Below are positions 16,019 through 24,175 of a stretch of DNA of 64,000 nucleotides, piece by piece. How positions within the stretch are numbered: the first letter of the stretch is position 1; every line of letters begins with the position of its first letter. The translations under genes and the position numbers were made by a program. The DNA is from CAWCUK01 sp963798775 (lineage in GTDB: Bacteria; Bacteroidota; Ignavibacteria; Ignavibacteriales; Ignavibacteriaceae): the NCBI GenBank assembly GCA_963798775.1, contig CAWCUK010000003.1, forward strand, positions 186,001 through 250,000, written 5' to 3'. Below the pieces are notes generated by a model. The model did not search any database, was not told where the DNA came from, and worked only from the letters and a program-made list of their open reading frames with translations.

Positions 16019-17467
16019 TTATGCCTTAATAATTTTACTATCTGCAAAACCACGTTTTCCGAAGGCGTTTCTAGTATCGACTATTAAAGTGGAATTATTA
16101 AAAATTAATTCATAATCATAATCAGAATGGTCGGTACTTAAAATTACCAAATCAAAATAACCAAGCGACTCTTCAGTAATGGGAGTTGTTTCCATATTAA
16201 AATTATATTTTCTTGTACGCGGCAACTTCTGTACATGCGGATCACTAAAGGAAACATTACTACCGAATTTTTTTAGTAACTCAATAAGGCGAAGAGAAGG
16301 TGATTCTCTCATATCATCAATATCTTTTTTGTAAGCTATTCCTAATAACAAAATCTTCGCCCCGTTTAATGATTTTTTATGCCGGTTTAAAGCTTCCGCC
16401 GATTTTTCAATTACATAGTACGGCATATGAGTATTTATTTCACCGGCTAATTCAATAAATTTTGTATGGATTTCAAATTCTCGGGCTTTCCATGTTAAAT
16501 AGAAGGGATCAATTGGAATACAGTGTCCGCCTAAACCGGGACCGGGATAGAAAGGATGAAAGCCAAATGGTTTTGTGGAAGCGGCATCAATAACTTCCCA
16601 AACATCAATATCCATTTTATCCAAAACCATTTTAGTTTCATTTACCAGCGCAATATTAACTGCTCTGTAAATATTTTCTAAAAGTTTGGTAGCCTCAGCG
16701 GCTCTTGTGGATGATACAGGAACTGTTTGAATTACAACAGTATCATATAACGCTTGAGCCGCCTCCAAACATTGAGGTGTAACACCGCCTACGACTTTAG
16801 GAATTGTCGCCGTATTAAAACTCGCGTTATTAGGATCTTCTCTTTCCGGCGAAAAAGCTAAGAAAAAATCTTCTCCCACTTTATATTTTTTTAGTTCTAG
16901 CTCATCTTCATCAACGTAAAGGTCTATTTCTTCACCTTCGGCTTCTAATTGTGCTTCGGTAAAAACATCACCTTCTAATGTCGGAACATATTTTTCATAT
17001 TCTCTTTTTTTAGTTTTTGATAACTGTGCCGATTCAAATAATGGCAGCAGAACTTCTTCGGTTGTTCCAGGGTATGTTGTCGATTCTAAAGAAATAAGCT
17101 GGCCTTTCCTTAAATATTTAGCTACTGTTTCAGCCGTAGATTTTATATAAGAAATATCCGGTTCTCTATGCTCATTTAATGGTGTCGGAACACAAATAAC
17201 TATAGCGTCAGTTTCCGGTAAACGTGAGAAGTCTGACGTAGCCTCAAATTTCCCGCTTTCTACTGCCGTTTTTATTTTATCTGAATTAATATGTTTTATG
17301 TAACTTTTTCCGGCTTTTAATAAGGGGATTTTATTTTTATCAACATCAAAACCTAGAACCGAAAAACCTTTAGCGGCAAATTCTAAACCTAGCGGCATGC
17401 CCACATAACCTAAGCCAATAATACCTATAACCGCGGTTTTAGAATTTATCTTTTCAAGTAAATTCAT
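16019..17467 (-). CDS. wbpA: WbpA-like UDP-N-acetylglucosamine 6-dehydrogenase with acidic insertion
   Basis: A nucleotide-sugar dehydrogenase of about 482 aa. The N-terminal NAD fold reads IGIIGLGYVGMPLGLEFAAKG, the substrate segment STTYPGTTEEVLLPL, and the catalytic Cys lies in GLGGHCIPIDPFYLTWKA. The C-terminal domain has LLGIAYKKDIDDMRESPSL. WbpA-type enzymes oxidise UDP-GlcNAc twice to UDP-GlcNAcA, the first step of the pathway for which WbpB- and WbpD-like enzymes sit at 766-2311. Start at ATG 17467, which has GAGGAG upstream, rather than the GTG at 17473. Between the substrate segment and VGEDFFLAFSPERED there is an extra block of about 45 residues rich in Asp/Glu (16886-17028) absent from ordinary members. 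Confidence 0.88.
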   Translation of the reverse strand: MNLLEKINSKTAVIGIIGLGYVGMPLGLEFAAKGFSVLGFDVDKNKIPLLKAGKSYIKHINSDKIKTAVESGKFEATSDFSRLPETDAIVICVPTPLNEHREPDISYIKSTAETVAKYLRKGQLISLESTTYPGTTEEVLLPLFESAQLSKTKKREYEKYVPTLEGDVFTEAQLEAEGEEIDLYVDEDELELKKYKVGEDFFLAFSPEREDPNNASFNTATIPKVVGGVTPQCLEAAQALYDTVVIQTVPVSSTRAAEATKLLENIYRAVNIALVNETKMVLDKMDIDVWEVIDAASTKPFGFHPFYPGPGLGGHCIPIDPFYLTWKAREFEIHTKFIELAGEINTHMPYYVIEKSAEALNRHKKSLNGAKILLLGIAYKKDIDDMRESPSLRLIELLKKFGSNVSFSDPHVQKLPRTRKYNFNMETTPITEESLGYFDLVILSTDHSDYDYELIFNNSTLIVDTRNAFGKRGFADSKIIKA

Positions 17468-17523
17468 TACCACTCCTCATAATCATTACAATTTGAATTT
17501 TTTTTGTAGTCGTTTTTTGGATG

Positions 17524-17558
17524 AAAAAAAACAAGAGCTTTGAAAACCAAAGCTCTTG
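17524..17558 (-). terminator. Intrinsic terminator of the four-gene envelope operon
   Basis: Reverse strand: CAAGAGCTTT-GGTTTTC-AAAGCTCTTG followed by eight T residues, 13 bp beyond the stop at 17571. A clear 10-bp stem with a 7-nt loop, separating the envelope module from the dehydrogenase operon. Confidence 0.92.
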
Positions 17559-17570
17559 AAAAATTTTTCG

Positions 17571-18710
17571 TTACAGTGAAGTTCCGACTTTTAATCTGAG
17601 ATTTAAAAAGATTGAGGTAAGTTTATACCCGCCGTCCGGCCCCTTGCCAATTACAGCAGATGGGCCGATTGCAAATGCGCTGAAAGCCCATTTTTCAAAT
17701 ATTTTTTGAACTAAAATATCAACTACGAATTGAGGTTGTCTCACATCGCTTTTCGGCATTGCATCAAATCTAAAATCAAATGTGCTGCCGGCAAGTGAAA
17801 GTTCTCTCCCGCTGTAGCCAACGTGCCATTCACCTAAATATTGAGCTACATAAAATTTACCTCTGGTAGAACCGAGTAAGCTTACAGGATATCGGAATTC
17901 CCAGCTTAAGTATGATTTATCCAAAACTTTTGCATGGTAATTTAAAGTATCATACCGGCTGAATTTTGCCAAGTCACTCTTTGTAGGTTTATTTAATACA
18001 TCCTGAAAACTTATTTTAAAGAAGTTTCCGAAGGGGACAACATAAGCCAATTGATATCCCATAGTAACATAAAGATTGTTATAATTATCAACTTCCTTCA
18101 GATCAGTGAACGCATCGACAGAACTGATAACACCGGCGCTGAAACCTAGAAGATGAAAATCCGCTTCAATCATATTTGTTTCCAGCGGACCGGAATAAGG
18201 TGTACCTAAACCGAAGGAGAGTCCTATATCATTTTTAATAGGAATACCAAATCTCTCCCCGCCGAACAACTGCAGAAAAGGGTTTATGTAATTTAATGTA
18301 GGCGAAATTTGATAAAGAGAAGGCGGTGATAATACCTTATTTAGTCTTATCTTTTCAAAGACCCTGGTAAATACACTTCCGTAATTTATACCTTCTTCCA
18401 AATTTAGCTTAAATGGATAAGTAACAATCTTTGCCCGTGTCTCCGGCGTAAAAGCGAGGAAAGGGTATAAAGTTCCTTTTATGGAAACTGTTTGATTGTT
18501 AGGGTCACGCAAATCCACAATAATTTCTGCTTTCGGATCCGGTGGATCTATAAATACTTCGTTTTGAATTTTGATGAATAGACTATCATTCAGCGGTTCC
18601 ATCTGATAATATTCAATTTTTTCTTCATCGTTCTGAGCATAAATAACCTTCTGCATTACCGGTAAAAATAAAATTAGCAGTAGGAGAAATAAAAGTTTTT
18701 TTTGTTTCAT
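17571..18710 (-). CDS. Probable outer-membrane beta-barrel protein, last gene of the envelope module
   Basis: A 379-aa protein with signal peptide (residues 1-26, KVIYAQN). Residues 60-130 form an N-terminal region, and from about 145 on the sequence alternates short hydrophobic strands with aromatic and glycine residues (NDIGLSFGLGTPYSGPL, LYVTMGYQLAYVVPFGNFF, KLTSIFLNLRLKVGTSL), ending in a strand, which suits an outer-membrane barrel of 12 or so strands. I do not recognise the family. It is the last of four tightly spaced reverse genes (27 bp gap) whose other products are a lipoprotein, a polytopic inner-membrane protein and a single-TM periplasmic protein; PorP-like barrels hold the same place in T9SS/gliding clusters. 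Confidence 0.6.
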   Translation of the reverse strand: MKQKKLLFLLLLILFLPVMQKVIYAQNDEEKIEYYQMEPLNDSLFIKIQNEVFIDPPDPKAEIIVDLRDPNNQTVSIKGTLYPFLAFTPETRAKIVTYPFKLNLEEGINYGSVFTRVFEKIRLNKVLSPPSLYQISPTLNYINPFLQLFGGERFGIPIKNDIGLSFGLGTPYSGPLETNMIEADFHLLGFSAGVISSVDAFTDLKEVDNYNNLYVTMGYQLAYVVPFGNFFKISFQDVLNKPTKSDLAKFSRYDTLNYHAKVLDKSYLSWEFRYPVSLLGSTRGKFYVAQYLGEWHVGYSGRELSLAGSTFDFRFDAMPKSDVRQPQFVVDILVQKIFEKWAFSAFAIGPSAVIGKGPDGGYKLTSIFLNLRLKVGTSL

Positions 18711-18737
18711 TTGTACATCCGTATTTTTTATTAACGT

Positions 18738-19715
18738 TTATCTTGAATAATCTGTAAAGAAGAATGAATCTCCGACTTGTACACGATCTTTTGATATTTT
18801 ATCTACAACCGTAAAAAAGAAATTTGCTTTATATCTTCCGTCAGACTCTCTTAAATCATCGTGCTGGTCAACCCATTTTTCATATCTTGATTCTGTGGGA
18901 GCTAGGTTTAAGCTTACATTGTAAACCAAATTTCCCTGCGTGTCTTTATGGGGGCCGTTAACCGAAATTGGTCCGGAATATTTTACATCAAGCTGTTCCG
19001 GCCTTTCATCAACTATAGTTACATTAAATCCGGTTACACGCTGAAGATCTTTTACATAAATATCTGAGCCGTTCATTTTTGTGGTTGCCCTTTCTATCTT
19101 TACTTTTGGAGGCTGGTTCGGCTCAACTTCTACACGCTGCTGCTGGCTCCCGTATTTTACAACAACTTCTTTTTGATCCGTAAGATTAAAGCGTTTTGTT
19201 TCTCCCGGAGGAATTACTGCTAATGGAGAACTCATATTATCGGGGCTATAAATCGTTGTTGGTACATTCCCGGTATTTTTAGCTTCATTCCAAGTATATT
19301 GAATAAAAGTTTGTTCTTTTGAAATCGGAGACTGCAGCACTGTTTGTTCATTTGTCTTTTCCTTAGGTTCGGGCTTCTCTTCTTTTTTCGGAATCCTTTC
19401 CTCCGGTGGAATTTCTTTTATTTTGTCTGTTAAACTTGCTACTTGCGATTTCATCGACTGAAGTTTCTCTTTCAAATCCTGATTCTGTTTTTTTACTTCC
19501 TGCTCTTCTATTTTAATATCAAAATTTGCACCTTGAGCATAAAGAGAATCAATAAGTGTTATTAATGAATCTTTAACACTTTTATCTACTACTTCGTCCT
19601 TTGCTACAACCCGGTTAAGGTTTAAATCAGCTCCTTTTAGAGCTAATACTGTTACTACAAAAATGTAAAGGACTTGATAAATTATAAATTTGCTGTCTCT
19701 GTTTTTCTTAATCAT
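18738..19715 (-). CDS. Single-TM periplasmic protein with coiled coil, GldM/PorM-like layout
   Basis: A 325-aa protein with one N-terminal helix (about residues 10-30, ending VTVLALKGADLN) and no cleavage site, then a coiled coil (about 65-100, EVKKQNQDLKEKLQSMKSQV), a Pro/Glu/Lys-rich linker (about 100-125), and beta-rich sequence to the end. Gliding/T9SS GldM and PorM have the same order: a short N-terminus, a membrane helix ending in LALN, a helical periplasmic stretch, then beta domains. This protein is shorter (GldM is about 515 aa) and I see no clear sequence match, so this is architecture only. It starts 9 bp after the polytopic membrane gene, as GldM follows GldL. Confidence 0.55.
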   Translation of the reverse strand: MIKKNRDSKFIIYQVLYIFVVTVLALKGADLNLNRVVAKDEVVDKSVKDSLITLIDSLYAQGANFDIKIEEQEVKKQNQDLKEKLQSMKSQVASLTDKIKEIPPEERIPKKEEKPEPKEKTNEQTVLQSPISKEQTFIQYTWNEAKNTGNVPTTIYSPDNMSSPLAVIPPGETKRFNLTDQKEVVVKYGSQQQRVEVEPNQPPKVKIERATTKMNGSDIYVKDLQRVTGFNVTIVDERPEQLDVKYSGPISVNGPHKDTQGNLVYNVSLNLAPTESRYEKWVDQHDDLRESDGRYKANFFFTVVDKISKDRVQVGDSFFFTDYSR

Positions 19716-19724
19716 AATACATCA

Positions 19725-20747
19725 CTATTTTTTTACTACAATTGATTCTAAATATTTTAAGCCTGTAACTGTTTTTTCATCACTTAACGATGAAGAAGCA
19801 TGTGAGATTGAGTTAGCTACATTTTGCAGCTGTTCAAGTTTTTCGCCGCTGAAGCCGGGGAGTTTACTTATTTTATCTAAAACAACATGAATAGAGCTGA
19901 AATTTTTTAGTATTACTTCGCTTAATTGAGAAGTACTTGTTAAAGCTTCCTGATATATTGCCAACTCTTCTTTTGAAATATGAGGAGAATTTGGCGCAAC
20001 TGTTCCGCCCCCATTATTTATATGAGATATTAAGTCTTTGGAATTTTTTAACTGCAGTTTTGAATAATATTGTTCGCTCATACCCTTTACATGGTTCACA
20101 ACATTTTGAAATTCTAAACCAAGCTGATCTATAACAGGTTCAAATAATTTTCCGACTGCAAGAATTATTAAAGCCTTTACTTCAAAAGGAACTGAAAGGC
20201 CAAGAAAAACTTCTTCACCCAGACGAATACTAATTAATAATATAGCGGCACCAATTAAAGGCAGCGACATAGCGATACTATCAATTATAGTTGTGTATGA
20301 AGTAAGTATTTTGTCTATTGTCTCCGAAGTCGGGGTTCTTTTTACTTCCACTTTTAGTTTTTCATAAGCTAGGAAAGCGAGAAAAAAGAAAAGAGCATAA
20401 ACAACTACCGGAAGCCACCAAAAACTGAAAGGTGTTACTACTTCCGTTACCGGTGTCCAGGAAGGGAAGAGATAGCTGGCCAATTTTATTGAAATATTTC
20501 CTAAAACCGGTACGTATGATAGATCAAGAAAGAATGATATAATTAATGCTATGAATGAGATTAAAGCCGGTTTAATTATTATAGAAAATCTAATATTGTT
20601 TAATGCCGTTTTTTTATAATTCTCAAGCCTTTCATCAATGCCATTACCATTACCGTTGCCGTTTCCGTAGCCGTTGCCGTTCTGCGGAATGTTTATTGTC
20701 CTATTCTCTTGCTTTTTAATAGTTTTACTATTTTCCATGGTTGCCAT
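19725..20747 (-). CDS. Polytopic inner-membrane protein with Asn-Gly repeat and cytoplasmic helical tail
   Basis: Start at ATG 20747 (GAGGTGAAA upstream). The 340-aa protein opens with a charged N-terminus, an Asn-Gly repeat (about residues 24-37), then four hydrophobic segments (about 60-85, 110-135, 160-182, 195-215) and a long helical, Gln/Ser-rich cytoplasmic tail. Segment three (IDSIAMSLPLIGAAILLISI) vaguely recalls the polar inner helices of MotA/TolQ/ExbB-like ion-motor proteins, and a glutamate pair (RLGEEVF) sits at its edge, but the match is weak. GldL, the T9SS motor protein, has two membrane helices and a helical cytoplasmic tail. Position between the lipoprotein and the GldM-like protein fits a motor subunit; this is inference. 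Confidence 0.5.
   Translation of the reverse strand: MATMENSKTIKKQENRTINIPQNGNGYGNGNGNGNGIDERLENYKKTALNNIRFSIIIKPALISFIALIISFFLDLSYVPVLGNISIKLASYLFPSWTPVTEVVTPFSFWWLPVVVYALFFFLAFLAYEKLKVEVKRTPTSETIDKILTSYTTIIDSIAMSLPLIGAAILLISIRLGEEVFLGLSVPFEVKALIILAVGKLFEPVIDQLGLEFQNVVNHVKGMSEQYYSKLQLKNSKDLISHINNGGGTVAPNSPHISKEELAIYQEALTSTSQLSEVILKNFSSIHVVLDKISKLPGFSGEKLEQLQNVANSISHASSSLSDEKTVTGLKYLESIVVKK
20641..20690 (-). repeat. Short GGNAAC-type tandem repeat encoding Asn-Gly
   Basis: Six to eight imperfect copies of a 6-bp unit (ATTACC / GTTGCC / GTTTCC on the forward strand) encode the Asn-Gly run near the N-terminus of the polytopic protein. Codon variation shows that it is an old, selected or tolerated linker rather than a fresh slippage tract. 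Confidence 0.75.
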
Positions 20748-20801
20748 TTTCACCTCAGCGTTTTTATCATCAAAATTTCTGTTTTATTAATTCTTCTTTT
20801 T

Positions 20802-21938
20802 TTATTTGAGTATTTTTATGTTGTCTATAAATCCTTTTACCCTGCCGTTATATGCTTGTCCTGGTTTTGTACTAATCCACAATTCCAAATAATTTGTATC
20901 GGAATCTATTTTGAAGTTGAATTTCTTTTCTGTCCATTTGCTGTCGGTCGGTACTACATAACTAATCATCGGCGAATCAAAATTTCCGTTTTTCATTAAC
21001 CGTATCTGAAAATTTCCGACATCCGCTTTCACATACAGTGATAGAGTGTAGTCAATTCCTTCAACCATATCCGAAGTTAAAATTGTGTATGAGATACCTC
21101 CCCAAGCGGCATATCCGGGATCGGGATTTGATAGTGAATCTATATAAATAATTTTTAAACTTTTTTGCCCGTTTTGAACACTTTCACTGCTTTGAGAGAA
21201 ATAATTAAATGAAGGCTGCCCCGAAATTCGCGTTAGCCAAAAGTCCGGAGTAACGCCGTCGGAAGAAGTTTCGAAATCACCGTTTTTAATTAAATTTATT
21301 TCCGGAATTTGAAATTGTTGAATATTGCTGCCGGAAAATTTTCCGAATGAAGAGTACGCGTAAACTCTGTAATAGTAGGTGAAACCGGTTCTTAAATTTT
21401 TATCTACAAATTGAGTATCCGATTTAGAAGTACCGACAAATGCTAATTCTCCGGTAGTTTCATCTATTCCCTGGTCAGTTTTTCTGTATACTTTATACTC
21501 TTTAAATTCCGAATCATTCACTCTGCTCCAAGCTATTTTTAATTCTGTTTTAGAATCGCCCGAAGAATCGATTTTAAACATTTTCGGCGGCGGCGGAAGT
21601 TTAATCTCGCCTAATTCAGTATTATTATCTGTAATTGAAATTGATGTTTTTTGAGAGACAACTTGATCATTGATGAATTTTTGAGCTAAGAAATTATGTT
21701 TTCCTTTTGTTACACCAACAATTTCAAATTCACCTTTTTCATCTGTGGATGTTTTCCAGTTTAAAACATCATCAATGCTTATGGCAGCACCTGAAACCGG
21801 TATTCCGTTTAAAGTAATTTTTCCGGTTATCTTCACCTTATCGGTTGTTGTCGGTTCAGTGGGATTATCTTTTCTGAAATTACACGCACTAACCGTAAAC
21901 AATAACAGAACTAAAATTAAATTGCTAAAACTCTTCAT
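20802..21938 (-). CDS. Lipoprotein with carboxypeptidase-regulatory, fibronectin III and CBM-like domains
   Basis: A 378-aa lipoprotein: signal peptide ending in the lipobox TVSAC (Cys about residue 19), then a beta-sandwich of CarboxypepD_reg type (VKITGKITLNGIPVSGAAI..., about 34-110), a fibronectin III domain (about 120-215, with YYRVYAYSSFGKFS) and a CBM4/9-like jelly roll (about 220-378, starting NLIKNGDFETSS). AAAAGGAGTTTTT precedes the ATG. It heads the four-gene operon (55 bp before the polytopic protein). In T9SS clusters the matching place is held by the GldK/PorK lipoprotein, but that is a sulfatase-modifying fold and quite different. This one looks suited to bind carbohydrate on the periplasmic or outer face. 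Confidence 0.72.
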   Translation of the reverse strand: MKSFSNLILVLLLFTVSACNFRKDNPTEPTTTDKVKITGKITLNGIPVSGAAISIDDVLNWKTSTDEKGEFEIVGVTKGKHNFLAQKFINDQVVSQKTSISITDNNTELGEIKLPPPPKMFKIDSSGDSKTELKIAWSRVNDSEFKEYKVYRKTDQGIDETTGELAFVGTSKSDTQFVDKNLRTGFTYYYRVYAYSSFGKFSGSNIQQFQIPEINLIKNGDFETSSDGVTPDFWLTRISGQPSFNYFSQSSESVQNGQKSLKIIYIDSLSNPDPGYAAWGGISYTILTSDMVEGIDYTLSLYVKADVGNFQIRLMKNGNFDSPMISYVVPTDSKWTEKKFNFKIDSDTNYLELWISTKPGQAYNGRVKGFIDNIKILK

Positions 21939-22206
21939 AAAAACTCCTTTTAATGCCTCATATCCTTTTGTTAAACAAGCATTTTCTAAACCTTGTAAAA
22001 CCGCCTCAATATTTATGGAAGCGGATTTTATAATTTATATATCATTTAAACAATTAAGGTGCCAAACCTATTTGTTTGGTTTATAGGCTCTAATTGGGGG
22101 TTTAATTATAAGGAGAGAAATTATTCGTCCAATTTTTGAACTTTGAGTCCAAAAACTGAGTTTAGTTTAAAATGTGTGCGATTAAGAATAAAAATAATTG
22201 ATGATA

Positions 22207-24033
22207 TTAAATACTGCCGTTCCCTCTATTTCTCTCATCGTCTAACCGCATATTTAAATTTAAGGCTGAACTGATTAAACCTAAATGAGTAAATGCCTGA
22301 GGATAATTTCCAAGATCTTCTCCCTGGAAACCAAGCTGTTCGGAATATATTCCTAAATTATTGGCATATCCTATCATCTTTTCAAAATATAAACGAGACT
22401 TTTGGAGTAATCCCGCTTTCGATAAACATTCTATATACCAAAAAGTGCACATAGAAAAAGTGCCTTCCCCGCTTTTCAAACCGTCGTTTGCGGCTTCTTT
22501 GTGACGGTAACGGTAAACTAGAGAATCAGAAACAAGGTCATCTTCTATACTTTTTAAAGTAGAGAGCCAGCGCGGATCTTTTGCGCTTATAAAACGCATC
22601 AGCGGCATAAGTAAAGTTGCGGCGTCCACCGATTCGGCGTTTTTATATTGTACAAAAGTTTTCCGTTGAGGATTCCAGTAATCTTTATAAATAACGTAAA
22701 AAATTTTATCTCTTTCCTGCCGCCATTTATTCGGCAATGGAAAACTTCTGTTTTCCGCCAGTTTTATTGCGCGGTCAATAGCAACCCAGCACATTAATTT
22801 GGAATACAGAAAATCTCTTTTACCTCCCCGTACTTCCCATATTCCTTCATCTTTACGCTTCCAGTTGTCGCAAACCCAGTCAATATGCCTTACTAAATTA
22901 GTCCAAAAATCATACGAAATAGGTTCTCCATATTTATCATACAGGTAAACTGAATCCATCAATTCACCGTAAATATCAAGCTGGAGCTGGTCATTCGCGT
23001 TATTCCCTATTCGTACAGGATAAGATTTTTTATAACCTTCAAAATGATCCAAAATTATTTCATCCGGAACATTTTTGCCCGCGATAGTATACATTAAACC
23101 TAAATTGCCGGCATCGCCTATATCTTCACACTGACGTTCTACCCATTTAATAAAAGCACCGGCTTCTTTGGTATAACCTAATTTCAAAAAAGCGTAAATT
23201 GTGAATGAGGCATCGCGAATCCAGGTGTATCGGTAATCCCAGTTTCTTTCGCCGCCGATATTTTCCGGCAGCCCGAATGTCGGCGATGCGATAATTGAAC
23301 CGTGGTTATATGAAGTTAATAGTTTTAACATTAAAGCAGAACGATTAATTATTTCGCGCCATCTTCCTTCATAATTTGATCTTGAAACCCAGTCTTTCCA
23401 ATAGTTCATTGTTTCATAAAGTTTTGAAGTAACAAATTCTTCAAGATTATTAAATTCTTTATTTTCATCTTTTACCAGTTCAAAAACAAAATCGGCTTTT
23501 TGTCCGGGTGAAATTTTAAATTCGGCAAAAGCGTCACCTTCTTTCATTTCAATGGGAACTGAACTTACCAGTCTCATAACAATTTGATAATCTCCTACAC
23601 TTCTGAAGATAATTTCATATTTACTTTTTTGCTCAGCTTTGTGCTCTGTTCTAGCATAGTTGAAGCGTGGGCGGCAATGCATGCAGTATTTCAGATCTCC
23701 TTTAATACAAGTTACACGCCGGATTAAAATGTTTCCTTCATACAATTCTTCTACGGGCATAAAATCAGTAATTTCACCAACTCCTTCGGAAAATAAAAAT
23801 CTTGTTAAAAGTACGTTTGTATCGGGCAGGTACATTTGCCTGGTTTTGCTTCCGTCAATAACGGGATGTATTTGAAAACAGCCGCCTTTGTGAATATCTA
23901 AAAGCGCGGCAAATATTGAAGGAGAATCAAATTCTGGGAAACACATAAAATCTATTGAACCGTTTAAACCGACTAATGCAACTGTATTTAAATCTCCGAT
24001 AACTCCGTAATTTTCAATTGGCTGATAATCCAT
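22207..24033 (-). CDS. GH15 family glycoside hydrolase (glucoamylase/trehalase-like), complete copy
   Basis: A 608-aa cytoplasmic protein. The N-terminal super-sandwich starts MDYQPIENYGVIGDLNTVALVG and includes GSIDFMCFPEFDSPSIFAALL. The (alpha/alpha)6 barrel contains GGERNWDYRYTWIRDASFTIY (about residues 263-283), the usual GH15 substrate-site block, and ends in the typical EQLGFQGEDLGNYPQAFTHLGLISSALNL. Members include bacterial trehalases and glucan hydrolases that act on maltose, trehalose or short glucans with inversion. No signal peptide, so the substrate is an internal storage glucan or trehalose. A close paralogue lies 2 kb away at 26045-27849. GGCGGAAGAC precedes the ATG. Confidence 0.92.
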   Translation of the reverse strand: MDYQPIENYGVIGDLNTVALVGLNGSIDFMCFPEFDSPSIFAALLDIHKGGCFQIHPVIDGSKTRQMYLPDTNVLLTRFLFSEGVGEITDFMPVEELYEGNILIRRVTCIKGDLKYCMHCRPRFNYARTEHKAEQKSKYEIIFRSVGDYQIVMRLVSSVPIEMKEGDAFAEFKISPGQKADFVFELVKDENKEFNNLEEFVTSKLYETMNYWKDWVSRSNYEGRWREIINRSALMLKLLTSYNHGSIIASPTFGLPENIGGERNWDYRYTWIRDASFTIYAFLKLGYTKEAGAFIKWVERQCEDIGDAGNLGLMYTIAGKNVPDEIILDHFEGYKKSYPVRIGNNANDQLQLDIYGELMDSVYLYDKYGEPISYDFWTNLVRHIDWVCDNWKRKDEGIWEVRGGKRDFLYSKLMCWVAIDRAIKLAENRSFPLPNKWRQERDKIFYVIYKDYWNPQRKTFVQYKNAESVDAATLLMPLMRFISAKDPRWLSTLKSIEDDLVSDSLVYRYRHKEAANDGLKSGEGTFSMCTFWYIECLSKAGLLQKSRLYFEKMIGYANNLGIYSEQLGFQGEDLGNYPQAFTHLGLISSALNLNMRLDDERNRGNGSI

Positions 24034-24175
24034 GTCTTCCGCCGTTTATTTTATTTTTTATGTAAAGTAAGATTTAACTTGAAGATAGCATATGATTATG
24101 TGCACGATATTTAATTCTTTACTATTTTGAGCAATAATTTTTATAAATTATTTCGGCTAAAGTTAAGAGACTAAA

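Noticed and set aside
20641..20690. Short tandem repeat as a possible CRISPR or phase-variation tract
   Set aside because: The repeat is 6 bp, in frame, with varied codons; it encodes an Asn-Gly linker and cannot shift the frame by unit change.
22062..22079. CCAAAC/GTTTGG hairpin between the GH15 and lipoprotein genes as a terminator
   Set aside because: Only six base pairs and no T-run on the relevant strand; too weak to call.
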